Assembly (NCBI GenBank): GCA_037975125.1
Contig: CM075850.1
Location: 131,350,800 to 131,414,799, forward strand
Source of the DNA: Latrodectus hesperus
Lineage: Eukaryota; Arthropoda; Arachnida; Araneae; Theridiidae
Length of the DNA stretch: 64,000 nt
Reading direction: 5' to 3'
A program made the position numbers and the translations under genes. Shown here in pieces: positions 30,151 through 50,310 of the stretch. Position 1 is the stretch's first letter. Every line of letters begins with the position of its first letter. Under the pieces are notes generated by a model. That model searched no databases, was not told the origin of the DNA, and worked only from the letters and a program-made list of their open reading frames with translations.

Positions 30151-30317
30151 TATTATTAGTTTTAGTACTTAAGGAATTTTTTGAAGAGTTAAAAATTCAA
30201 AAGGGAAGAAGATATCAATCAAGCATTGTTTCCATTTTTCGCATTACAAGATGAAACATTTTTCAAAAATTAGCTATTCAAATTGCCCTCCTGCTGGCAA
30301 GAAGTCATTCATATGCA

Positions 30318-30370
30318 AATAAACTTTTGCAAATAGTTAATGATAATTATACTATTTGCAAAAGTTTATT
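30318..30370. repeat. 20-bp perfect hairpin
   Basis: 30318-30337 and 30351-30370 are exact reverse complements with a 13-nt spacer. No flanking duplication seen. Confidence 0.85.
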
Positions 30371-30962
30371 GACGTTACGAAAAATTTGCATTTTGTTTTA
30401 TTCCAAAAATGGACAGATCTTTCCGGTAGAACTAATAATATCAAAACAAAATTTTTTTATGCATCTGCATATTTAATCTTACTGTGACTAAAATAGAAAG
30501 CTTAACTCTTAAAAGTAAATAAAATGATTTTCTTCACATAGTTTCGGAGCATGTTATCCTTCGTCGATGTGACAACCTCACCAATAGACATTTCCGGTGT
30601 CAGATTTCAGAAGCATTTCAACTGGTCTTTCTTTTTCACTACCCCTGGGATTTACTAACATGTAAGTTCAGGAAAGAAAACTGAACATATATTCGGAGAA
30701 AATCTGAGTCGAAACGCATGCTTTAAGAATTTCGGAGGAAAGGAGGATAATCTCGGCATTATCCTTATTGCGGTTAAGTGATCTCTGGTTCATAACCCAC
30801 TTAAAACTCACCCCCATTGAGATGGGAATGATTTATTCTTGTAACAAGATGCTTTGGTGTGGCTCAGATTTCTGCTCGAGAGGGCGCTGCAGCTCTTTTC
30901 TAGATTTATTTTGAGCGGCAGAAGAAATTACGCTTGAAGAAAAATGTAATAATCTCTCTCTC
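30371..30962. other. intergenic DNA, mixed composition
   Basis: No gene. The 30530-30910 part is less AT-rich than its surroundings and has no recognised repeat match. Confidence 0.55.
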
Positions 30963-35574
<4,612 letters not shown>

Positions 35575-35932
35575 AAACTTTTCGGCTTCCAAAATTGCAC
35601 CCATTTTCTTTTGGGGAACTGAAAAATCAGCAGAATTTAAGGCAGTTTTTACTTCGCTCTTCTTCTTGTGTTGAAGATGATGTCTTGTGGAAGCTGCGCA
35701 TCTCGCCCAAAGTAGGGGAGAGTGGGTGATGCGGGTGGTGTTGCAGCGTGCGCAGTCTTCAGTTGTGCCTTCTTGCAGCATGGGAGCCAGGCGTGGAAGA
35801 ATGTGTGGTTCGCACAAAGTAGGCGGACGTGGGTGCTTCAGGTGGTAGGAAGCTCACACACCTTCTCAGAAGTCAAACTGCAGTCCGCTTACTAACAAAA
35901 GCAAGGATGCAATTTTGGAAGCCGATAAGTTC
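35575..35932. repeat. MITE-like element with short inverted ends
   Basis: CGGCTTCCAAAATTGCA near the left end and its exact complement near 35912-35928 bracket about 330 bp that is richer in GC than the surroundings. The interior holds two diverged direct repeats about 120 bp apart (GTGGAAG, then CAAAGTAGG, then GTGGGTG). It lies just downstream of the stop codon of the candidate gene on the minus strand, so it may form part of its 3' region. Superfamily unknown. Confidence 0.6.
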
Positions 35933-35962
35933 TTCAGAGCTGCTGAAAGTTAATAAAAAGAA

Positions 35963-38214
35963 CTAGTTATTAATTTTACATTTTGTGATTAATTTATAAA
36001 TGGCAAATATTGTGAAGCTTCCTGCTATGCATATGGCTGCTGTTTTGAAAAATCTGGATTTTATAAATGGAGGGTTTGAATCTGAAGATCTATTTTCTAT
36101 TGAAGGTTTTGGCTCATCTGTAAAAAAATATATAAACAGATTAAAATTTTAGCAAATTACTCTTAAAAAATACATTGAACTTAATCTTCTAAAAATATTT
36201 CTCTAAACCATACAAGAAACGTAAATTAAGATGTAATAATTTCACAAATTAAAATAATTACGGAAGCAAATTAAAAGTAAGTTTCAATAGTTTGTTATTT
36301 TACCATTAAGTATGAAAAAGGAAATAGTATACCTTCTTGCTGATATTTAACTGTACAAAAGAAAGGGATAACTTTATTGTTAAAAATGCTATATTTTTGT
36401 TCTAACCGATATATTGGTTATCTATCATTGATTTATATTAAACATTATATTAATAATTAATTTTTATAAATTTATAGAAACACCAAATACCCTAAATATT
36501 TATTCTGGAGTTTATAAAGTACTAATTTAAAACTTTGATATTGATGTTATCTGTTAAATTATTTTAAACCTTTTATGTCACAGAATTTGGCATTCGTGAG
36601 TATAAGGCATCTGTGACTTTTTAAAGAATAACAATTTGTGTTACACATTTTCAAACTTATAGTTGGGATACTATTTAGATGCATGTCATTTATAAGTGTA
36701 AGTAAATTTTTTGTTCAAAATACTATACTGTCTTTAACCATCATTCTTCGCTCCTTTTCAAGTTCGATTTATTTTATAGTTTTAAAGAAAAAAAAATGAT
36801 AAAGAATAAAAATGTAGTAGACGATTAGAGAAGAATGTTAGTAAATCATAAATTTATATTATTATGTGAGCGTATTGTAAAAATATAATATATCTAATAA
36901 ATTATTTTAATGGGTTAAAATTTACTGTACGGTCACCCTAGGCGAAATTTTCATAAAGTAGTCAAGGTCGTATGACGTCATACTTATGGCGAATTTCCGA
37001 TCGGGAAAAACAGCTGGAGGAAAAATGGATGAAATAGTGACAAATATTTCATACATTATTGGTATCTATCAATGTACTCAAGTAATTTTACAAAATTAAC
37101 AAAAAATGCAAATTTTCAAACATCAATGGTAAAATAATAAAGTTGTTATGTTAAATTATCCATAAAATGTTTTGATTGAAACAAAACAGAAAAATATTTC
37201 GAATAAATATTTTGATTTCGATAAAATATTTTGATTCACAAAAATATTTCGAAAAGAACGAGGGAGCTGAAAGAAAGAAGTTACTTCGGAAACGAATGTG
37301 AATAAGGAAAATATGGGAACTTCGAAAATGTAAATAACAGTTTTAAGAAAATCAGAATACGAATTCTAACGAAAATTCCAGAAGAATCCTAACACGAATA
37401 ACAATAAAAAATAAAGCAACATTCGGAAAAGAATAAATATAAATTACTAACTACTAATTAATCTGTTAAATAGAATATCTTTAAGAAATAAAAATGTATA
37501 TGCAAATTATATAGTATTTTATAGTAATAATATAAATTATAAGAATGCCATAAACATAAACTAAAGAAAGAATGTATCGACACAATTTTAAACAGTAACT
37601 TTAAATTCAATTTAAATTTTAAAATTTATGAAAAAGAGCAATACAACCTGTGGAATTTAATTATCCAAACTGTCAAGCAAATTGTAAAACACACTGAAGT
37701 TAACTCGAAAAAATTTCTAGTAAAATGCTGAAATGGAACAAAATGTTTTAAATTTCATCACGATGACGTAAACACTAGAGTTGTTAAAATTGAATTTTCA
37801 CCTTAATTCTTATTGGTCTTCATCTGTATGACGAGCATCTCGCGAGAATCACATGAGACAAAAATAAGGCTCTTTTCGCCAAATTTGGCTTCAAAAAAAA
37901 AGCGCCAAGGGTGACCGTACAGTAAAACTGAGCATAAATAAGTATTAATTGTTCTTACCTGCTGTTGAAAATGGCACTAATTCAATTTTAGATTCTGCTT
38001 CATTTTTGGTAATACCTTCTATTGGGTTAATTTCTATGATGGTTTCATCTTCTTCTTGAATTGTGTACAAGACTCGGGCTATTTTTTGAGGCTGTTGTTT
38101 AGGAATATTGGGTTTTTTTTGTTGTTTTGTGGCAGAACTTCTATTTTTTGACGATTTGATGGCTGGAGTAATCTTTTTGTTATTGTACTTTTTTCTTTTT
38201 AAAATAGTTGACAT
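35963..38214 (-). CDS. candidate host gene: two-exon, tail-anchored small protein, unknown function
   Basis: Exon 1 runs from an ATG at 38214 to 37959 and ends at a strong donor (GCAG/GTAAGAA). Exon 2 runs from 36117, after an acceptor with a T-rich tract (TTTTTTTACAG), to a TAG at 35963. The split codon joins G to AT, so the frame continues through the intron and stays open to the stop, giving 136 residues. Residues 1-45 are very basic with Lys and Gln runs. Residues 50-68 are acidic (IQEEDETIIEINPIEG). Residues about 110-129 (KTAAICIAGSFTIFAIYKLI) form one hydrophobic segment followed by a short polar tail, as in tail-anchored membrane proteins. I do not recognise a family. It is inference that these exons belong together; further exons in the 1.84-kb intron cannot be excluded. 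RNA data would settle it. Confidence 0.5.
36925..37922. mobile_element. 998-bp MITE-like element in the intron of the candidate gene
   Basis: CTGTACGGTCACCC at 36925 and its exact complement ending at 37922 are flanked on both sides by TA, as for a Tc1/mariner-type target duplication. Similarity of the ends continues weakly (GGCG just inside, then variants of GGCGAA). No transposase is encoded inside; the interior is AT-rich. If TA is not the duplication, another superfamily is possible. It fills more than half of the intron. Confidence 0.75.
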
Positions 38215-39457
38215 TATGTTGTTAAGATTTATCAGGCTATTGTAAGAGCTAGCGTTTTAAATGGGAATAAAAAGTGTTTGCTTTTGAAAAACTTTACGTA
38301 TTTTCTATTTTGTAAATTTCGGCAATATTGTTTTCAACTTAGGGATTGGAGGTTGAACTTGCAATAGAGATAAATTATATATTCTAATGAAAATGTATTT
38401 CTATTGTTGTATAAAACAATGTGTCTTTGAAACAATAAACAATTCATTATTATAATTTCTTTAATAATTAACAAATGATTTATATATAAAATAATGTTGC
38501 ATATAACTCATTGTTTAGAATGAATTTTTTTAGGTTTACTTCTGCAACATCCATTATTAGACATTATTCATTGTTTAATTTCCAATAGATAATAGAAATT
38601 TCTAAATAAAAAGTTGAACTTTCAGTATAAAAATTTCAGATAATACTAAGTATTTGAAAACGTATGAAAAATGAATTTATTTCCTCATTACCATGCATTA
38701 AATTTTGAAAGTACTTAATGTTTCTATAAAAAAACTATTTTGCAACTGTTAAAAACAAATAAATTAATGATTAGAATAAAAATTTATTTCTGACTGCAGA
38801 ATATAATATCATATAATACCAGAATGGACAGATTTATATTACATGTAGAAACATTATTTTTAACAAAATCATTTTAACAAAACTATTTTAAAAATATGTT
38901 TTAGAGTTATGATGAATAATATTGTAAATGCAATTAATTTCCATTATAATATTATTTCACCTCGGTTATCAGTTCCATAATTAAAACACTTACTAAAACC
39001 AAGTAGTTTTAGTAAAATTGTGTTTAAAAATTTCTTATTTTATTGTAGAACTGTTTAACCTTTAAAGTAACTAAATCTCATTCAATAGTATTTTTGCATT
39101 TATAAATATCTATTCCTCAAACGGGTGACAAAATTGTGGAAGTGAAGGCTCGTTATACAAGTCTGAATATTCAAAGCAATGAGCTTCTAGTCTTCGATCA
39201 GAATATTGCTTTGTCAAACACTCAATCTTATTTTATAGGAAATGAGTTGAGCAAATTGTTTGAAAACATTAAAATAATTTTAAGCTAAAATTCAAATTGA
39301 CTAAAATTAAAAAATTTTAGTCAAAATATTATATGAACCATTAAATACCTATGCAAATATTTCCAATGTATAGATTTCCTTTTTATTTAAATAGCGAGAT
39401 TAAATATATAAATTCACTATTAGAAATGCTATTAAGATTTTTTGATATCAAAGGATA

Positions 39458-39460
<3 letters not shown>
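38215..39460. other. AT-rich DNA upstream of the candidate gene
   Basis: Would contain the promoter and 5' leader of the minus-strand candidate gene. No TATA motif stands out from the AT-rich background. No other gene seen. Confidence 0.5.

Positions 39461-39550
<90 letters not shown>
39461..39550. repeat. (AT)n microsatellite, 90 bp
   Basis: Uninterrupted AT repeat. Confidence 0.96.
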
Positions 39551-39553
<3 letters not shown>

Positions 39554-40574
39554 GATACAAAATTCAAACGCAAATATAAACAAGTATGTAATGCATGCAA
39601 CTATCTGTGCTTGACATTTTTCATATGCCACGTGATGATGCATCGGGTAGTAATGAATTGACTCTGTTAAGACATGGCACCAACTCCTAACTACATTTGG
39701 CAATTAATTGTTTTTGGTGAAATTATTTAGCTAAAGGAAAAAACAACAATGTTACCACAATTTTTTTTCTATATGCAAGTTGTGACCGTAATGTTCACTT
39801 TAACCGTATTGCTCTATCAGGAGAAAAGATAAAATTAAGCTCTATGCTGATTTATATCTTGTTGGTCTTCAAGATATAAATTTATTTTTGATTGAAATGA
39901 TACAATAAGCATTTTTTTAATCGCATTGAAAATTTACTGATTTTTGTTCATTATTTGTTATACAGAATCATTTCAAAATTCTTTTATCCTGAACTATTTT
40001 AAATTTTTTTCTTCATTTTTCCTATATTTCATAAACAGTTTATAGTTCATGGGATACTCATTAACGACATAAAATTATTTACTGAAAATACAAAATGAGC
40101 ATGAATCTCGTGAAAAGATTAATTCTCCCAAACAAGAGAACTCCTGATGTGAAATAACATAAATCTCTTATAATAAAATATTTTTATTAATATTATGAAA
40201 TAGATTTAAAATTGTATTATATTATCTGGATTTCAAGGGAAATCGGAAAAATAAAACGTATTTAATAATTTTAAAATTTAAAATTTCTACAAACAATCTA
40301 AAAATTAAAATAATTATAAAGAAAACAAAATACTGACCACGCATATAAGAGGGGCAGTCAAACGGACGAAAGATAAAAATGTTTGTCTCCATTATCGGAA
40401 TACGTAGCTCAACGTGTTTCTAGGCATTAGGATTAATTCCCATATTATATGTCGAAATATTTAAAACCATGTAATCTAGTTAAGTATTCAGTGATTCAGA
40501 ATTTGTTATCTTTTAAGAAATTTTATTTTCCCTAGTTTTTTTTTTTTTTTTTTTCACATACAGTTTTTGCTTAT

Positions 40575-41830
40575 CTATTTCTTACATATTATTTTCAAAA
40601 AATCATAAATATGAATAATTATTTCATCGAATGCTACAATAATCAACCTTACTCGTTATTTTCAACATGATAACTGGATCTTTTTTAAACCTCAGCATTC
40701 CTCGCAAAGATATGGAATTCTGAATTATACGGCATCTTTGCCGGAGAATGTTTCTTTATATTTTCCGTTGAATGCTTGAATTACGATGGGATGAAGCTCA
40801 TTATTATTTACAAGCACTAAATTTTATTATCTTGCATGCTTGTACGACGAGCTTTTGCATAGCAAAATTTATAGTCATCATACAATTCCATCATTATGTG
40901 TCAATATTTTGTTATAGGTTTAATTTTTATGTTAAATATTTTCCGAAAAAATGAATATTTGAGTATGGATATTAAAAAAAGAAAGTTTTTATAAACAGAG
41001 CCGTCGGTCCTTTAAAAAATCAAAAAGTGGTGAAGGATATATAATCTTACTAATGTTTTAAGCAATCAGTTTTTCTAATTATTTTTAAAAAACTGTTTCT
41101 GCTGATTTTCTTAAATATTATTTGAAAATATTCATAAGTAGGAATAATTATTTCCTCGATTGCGACAATATTAAACTTTAACCAGTTATTTTTAAATTTA
41201 ATAAATGGATATTTTTTTAAACCTAAAAATTTCCTTGCTTCGAGATAGTTGTAGATAGTTTATTTCGAGATAGATATTTGCAATTTAAATACACGAAGCA
41301 AACTTTTAGTTTTTGGTTGGAGAATGGGCAATCAATGATGCCATTTCCGAGTTTGGCGATTTTTTGGCTTATTATATTATGTACCTGGCAACCTGGTTTT
41401 TATGACTTCGTAGATATGGAGACCTATTATATCTATGAATCAGAATTATGGAGAAAATTTCATTTTGGCAACCCTAGTAGTTACGTAATCTCCCATGTCA
41501 CAATACGACCTCTTGGCAACATATTTTCATCGCCAAAAAAATTTAGAAATTTAAATCCTGGATTGCACTGCATGTTCGCCGGAGAATGTTTCTTTTTTTT
41601 AACATTGGAGCATGAATTATGTTGTGGTGAATCTCATACTAATTTACAAGACACCAAATTTTATTAACTTGCATGCTTGTACGAGTTGCTTTTGCATTGG
41701 AAATTCTACAGCCAACATACAATTCTTTCATAACATGTAAATATATTTCATAGGTTGAATTTTTATGTTAATATTTTTCTTAAAATCGAATATCTGTCTG
41801 AGGATAATAACATAATAATAAAAATTTTCA
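40575..41830. repeat. two diverged direct copies, the second with a roughly 320-bp insert
   Basis: 40575-40990 and 41105-41830 share, in order, AATAATTATTTC, a TTTTTTTAAACCT stretch, GCCGGAGAATGTTTCTTT, then AAATTTTATTA..CTTGCATGCTTGTACGA and GAATTTTTATGTTAA. In the second copy a roughly 320-bp stretch (about 41245-41565) is absent from the first; it contains GGCAACCCTAGTAGTTACG and may be a separate insertion. Weaker similarity exists at 33940-34150. Nature unknown. Confidence 0.65.
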
Positions 41831-42829
41831 CTTTGTTCATTTGATATCACACAGATGATTATTTGAATTTTACCTCTGAATTCTCTATTTTTTGTATCTT
41901 AAACTTTAAGAGTAAATTAAATTTAATATTTATTTTTTGATCTCATCAGTTTAACAATATTCAAGACACCAATAATTTACATACATAACAATACACATAA
42001 TCACCTGTATGAATATAATGCTGATGTTAAGTTTACAGACATCCATAACGAATGATCTTCAGAGAGGATTTTTGAAGATAAAAATGTTGTATTTAAGAGA
42101 AAGTTATGAATCGCGAAGGAAAATAAACAGATAATCAAAACATTTCCTTTCCCAGTAATTAAATTTGGGCTAAACTAAAATGTAATTTTCCTTTCTATCT
42201 ATTTAACATTTATGAAGATTCATTTTTGAAATTTTCATTCAAGATATTAGGATTATATTACAAATTCTGAACTTAAAACAATACATTTCTGTGTTTAATT
42301 CTAATTGAATGTATAAAAATTTCAATCATATATTTCAGAATATATTATATCAACTTTACAACGATTATTTATATATTCCTTGAAAACACTAGAACATCAA
42401 ATTTCTCTTATAAGAAATTTTTTTATCACAGTATTAAAAAATTTAATTCCCGCCAAAAAATTATCAATACACAAATTTAAAAAAATGTGTAATGTATTTA
42501 TATGCAGGAAATTTCAAAGTATATGTATTATTCATATTTACAGATTTGCAGAGATAATCTAGTATTAATAGCTCTTAAAGCGTTAAAAATCTGCACACAT
42601 GGCTTATATTGTTTGCAAAATGTTTTCTCAACATAAAAGCAAGAGAAATGTAATATATTTGTTTTAATATTATGTAACATAGTTATTAATATTAGATTAG
42701 CAAACAATTTTCAAGACATCACTTACAAATATAGCTTAGAAAAGGAACATGTTAAAAAATATTTTTATGTAAATTATTTGAACGTCGGAAACAAATTTTT
42801 CTTGTCAGAGAGCTAAATAAAATAAATTC

Positions 42830-43470
42830 TAATAAAAAAATATATACAAATATTATATATGTCAGTATGAATCTAACTATACGAGTGCGTACAATAATAT
42901 ATTGTTATATATCTAAATGTGTGTGTGAAATTCTTTAATTATGTGCAATATCATTTCCTCTTAAGTTAAAGACAGTTACGATTTTTCTCAGAATACCATG
43001 AATTTCAAATTGTTTTTGAAATCTGGATTATGAATATTTCTCTTCGGAAAGCTTAAAAACATATCCATTAATCCACAGGATGTTTACATGTGATATTTTG
43101 GAAGAAGAATAAAATTATGATTAGCAGATGATATTTCTCATTTTAAATAATAAGCTACTGCCAAAAAGATTTTTCATTATTAAACCTTTACTTTCATAAA
43201 AATTCTTTACCGAATCTTTCTGAAAATGTGTTAATACTCTCTGTATTTAATAAAGTTTATGGACTTTACTAAAAATTTTGTTTTATTCCGAAAATGTATT
43301 GAACTTATCGATAGACCTAATATATACAAATAAATGTGTTTGTATGAGTGTAAGTATGCGTGTGCATACAACGATATATTGTTATATAACTAAATGAAAC
43401 TCTTTAATTATGTGTCATACCATTGCCACTGAAATTAACACAGTTAGGATTTTCCTCCGAATTGAATTGT
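42830..43470. repeat. pair of diverged direct repeats about 490 bp apart
   Basis: 42840-42995 and 43320-43465 share ATATACAAAT, a GTGCATACAA-type block, ATATATTGTTATATA, CTAAATG and CTTTAATTATGTG in the same order. Confidence 0.6.
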
Positions 43471-44179
43471 ACTAATACTAAATAATTCATAATGCATCGA
43501 TTTATCGCAAAAATTCTGTATATTTCGACCTATTGATGATTATTTTCTGGATTATTTCAAGAATCCTGAGGTGGCACTGCATATCATAACAAATTTGTTT
43601 ACAAAATTGATTGATAAAGATTATTACAAGCATTTACATACGTAATTATCCTCAAAATGAACTGTAATGCATCGATCAAACCAGTTACAATTTGTATGAA
43701 AATTCTGCTTATACATTTGCCTTACGTCTTCAAAAATTGACATTATAGAATCCTAAACGCTATTGAGCATTTTGGTCAACTGCAATCATTAGCTGAAATT
43801 ATTCTGCTTTTGGACATTATATAAAAATACACTTCCATATCTTTCGATCTTTTTTACTCAATTACAGATTTTCTTACTATTTTGATTTATTAATCATGTA
43901 TTGCATGGTTGGGAATACCGTGGCACGACATCAGACAATCAATAACGCTTTAAAGTGACGATATTTGAGTTACAACTGCTTATTTATATGAAGCGTGTAA
44001 AGTAGTCTTTTGAAATTCTATGTTATCTGACATTTAGATGAAAATAGAAACTTAACCAATATTTATACTAAAGCCATAAATTATTTTTTTAATTATAAAT
44101 AGTTAAATAAGGTTAAATTGGTAAACAAAAGCATTCTATTCATAATTTCTTTTCACCATTGATGCACTTCTCAGTGTTT

Positions 44180-44233
44180 TATTTATGCTTATCAAATAAG
44201 TAACTTGTTGCATTTATTTGATAAGCATAAATA
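44180..44233. repeat. 20-bp perfect hairpin
   Basis: 44180-44199 and 44214-44233 are exact reverse complements (TATTTATGCTTATCAAATAA) with a 14-nt spacer. Confidence 0.85.
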
Positions 44234-44366
44234 TGTGCTAATTTAATCATCATGTTCCTTCATTTACAAAATTACTAATAGAATTTTTGGGAATACCTAA
44301 TAAATTCCATAGTTTATTGTAGGAATGCAAGGAGGAAATTTGTAGCTATATATGTAAGACTATATA

Positions 44367-45752
44367 CACTACTGGTCATTAAAGTTGCTACACCAGGCAC
44401 CAGGAAAGCGGCACACCGCACACGTGAAATTTGCATGACAGGTAGAACTTGCTGTGATATGCAAATGATTCGATTTTCAGCACATTCATACAAAGCAGGC
44501 GACAGTAGCGACATCTACAATGTGTATAAAACAAGAGATTTGACAGCAGTTTTCCCATACTCAATTTCCGTTTCAACGTTGTTTTCGGCAAAGAAAATTG
44601 TTGTAATGCCTCGTGTAAGGTGAAGAAATGCCTACCAGGATTGCGGTTTATCGTACCACAATGTTGCTGCTCGCGTCGTTCGAGAACCCATGACTGTTGT
44701 ATATGGAACATGACTGCAGAATATGGAATCGATGGGTTCAGGACAATCATACGGAACATCATGCAGGATATCAGCGACCCCCATCACTAACAGCCGAGAA
44801 GACAGACATCCTATCCGCATGGTCACAAGGGATAGTACAGCCACGTCACGAACCCTGAGTCGAGAACTGGAGTCATTTGCAAGGCAACATGTTTCTGCTC
44901 GAACAGTTCGACGACGTTTGCAGCAGCATGGATTGTCTGCTCGGCGACCATGGCTTCGGCTACCATTGACGCTGCGTCACAGACAGAAGCGACTTCAATG
45001 GTGTGATCAGTGACGAACCCGGACGCGGTAATGGCATCACGTCATCTTTACAGATGAATCTCGGTTCAGTACAGGACCATGATGGTCGCATCCGTGTTTG
45101 GCGGCATCGTGGAAAACGCGCATTGCCAGCTTGCAACTGACATCGCCATACTGGCTCATCTGCTGGAGTGATGGTATGGGGTGTCTTTGGATACACGTCT
45201 CGATCACCTCTTGTTCGCATTACCGGCTCTTTTAACAGCAACCGTTACATTTCCGATGTCTTAAAGCCCGTAGCTCTGACCTATCTTCGAGGTCTCCCTA
45301 ATGCTTTCTTTCAACTGGATAATGCACGACCGCATGTTGCCCGTACTGTTCTGAACTTCCTTGATACAGAGCAGGTTCGATTGTTACCCTGGCCAGCACG
45401 TTCTCCTGATCTGTCACCAATTGAGAACGTATGGTCAATGGTTACCGAGCGATTGGCACGCCATCACTCACCATCCACTACTGTCGATGAACTGTGGCAT
45501 AGTGTTGAAGCTGCATGGACTGAGATTCTCTTTGATGCCATACAATCTCTGTTTGACTCCATGCCTAGGTGGATAAATGCTGTTATTGCAGACAAAGGTG
45601 GCTGCTCTGGGTACTGATTTCTCAAGATCTACACAACTTAATTTCCTGTAAATCTAATCACTTGTTCCTTCCACTATAATTTATGTGTCCAATAAATATC
45701 GTATTGTTATTTGCATTCCTTCTTGGAGTAGCAATTTTAATGGCCAGTAGTG
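44367..45752 (+). mobile_element. Tc1-like element (DD34E family), defective copy, 1,386 bp
   Basis: Terminal inverted repeats of about 27 bp (CACTACTGGTCATTAAAGTT at left, CACTACTGGCCATTAAAATT complement at right) with TA on both sides. Same family as 56581-58001, which is in the opposite orientation. The transposase gene is broken. Confidence 0.92.
44606..45617 (+). pseudogene. Tc1-like DD34E transposase, broken
   Basis: Begins MPRVR and hits a stop at codon 6. Compared with the copy at 56716-57753, it lacks 42 bp in the first helix-turn-helix, apparently deleted between two GCCTAYC repeats. It also carries a 19-bp insertion bounded by CATGACTG near 44687-44715, which shifts the frame. Recognisable stretches are SARTVRRRLQQHGLSARRPWLRLPL (second DNA-binding region), a damaged TDESRF region, MVWGVFGYTSRSPLVRI, and QLDNARPHVARTV. 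PARSPDLSPIENVWSM places the third catalytic residue, E, 34 residues after the second D. The C-terminus (GGCSGY) is intact. A full-length relative would be about 345 aa. Cannot make active protein. Confidence 0.9.

Positions 45753-50310
<4,558 letters not shown>

Larger units (their letters stand above)
39551..44366. other. gene-free AT-rich DNA with local duplications
   Basis: No gene recognised. It holds two pairs of diverged direct repeats (40575-41830 and 42830-43470), a T16-like run near 40539 and a hairpin at 44180-44233. The 129-codon open frame at 41278-41667 spans a unique insert and one repeat unit and shows no motif. Confidence 0.55.

Noticed and set aside
37945..38214. Single-exon 89-aa gene
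   Set aside because: The last codons and stop lie beyond a consensus splice donor at 37957-37958; the two-exon reading explains the sequence better.
35963..38214. BH3-only apoptosis protein (short acidic motif plus tail anchor)
   Set aside because: The VLYTIQEEDE stretch lacks the conserved Gly-Asp of a BH3 core, so this would be over-reading.
40350..40380. Transposon end (GAGGGGCAGTCAAACGGACG)
   Set aside because: It resembles some mariner-type termini, but no inverted partner with a flanking duplication was found nearby.
41278..41667. 129-codon open frame
   Set aside because: It spans the boundary of an inserted block and a repeat unit and is not shared by the sister repeat copy; no domain or splice context.
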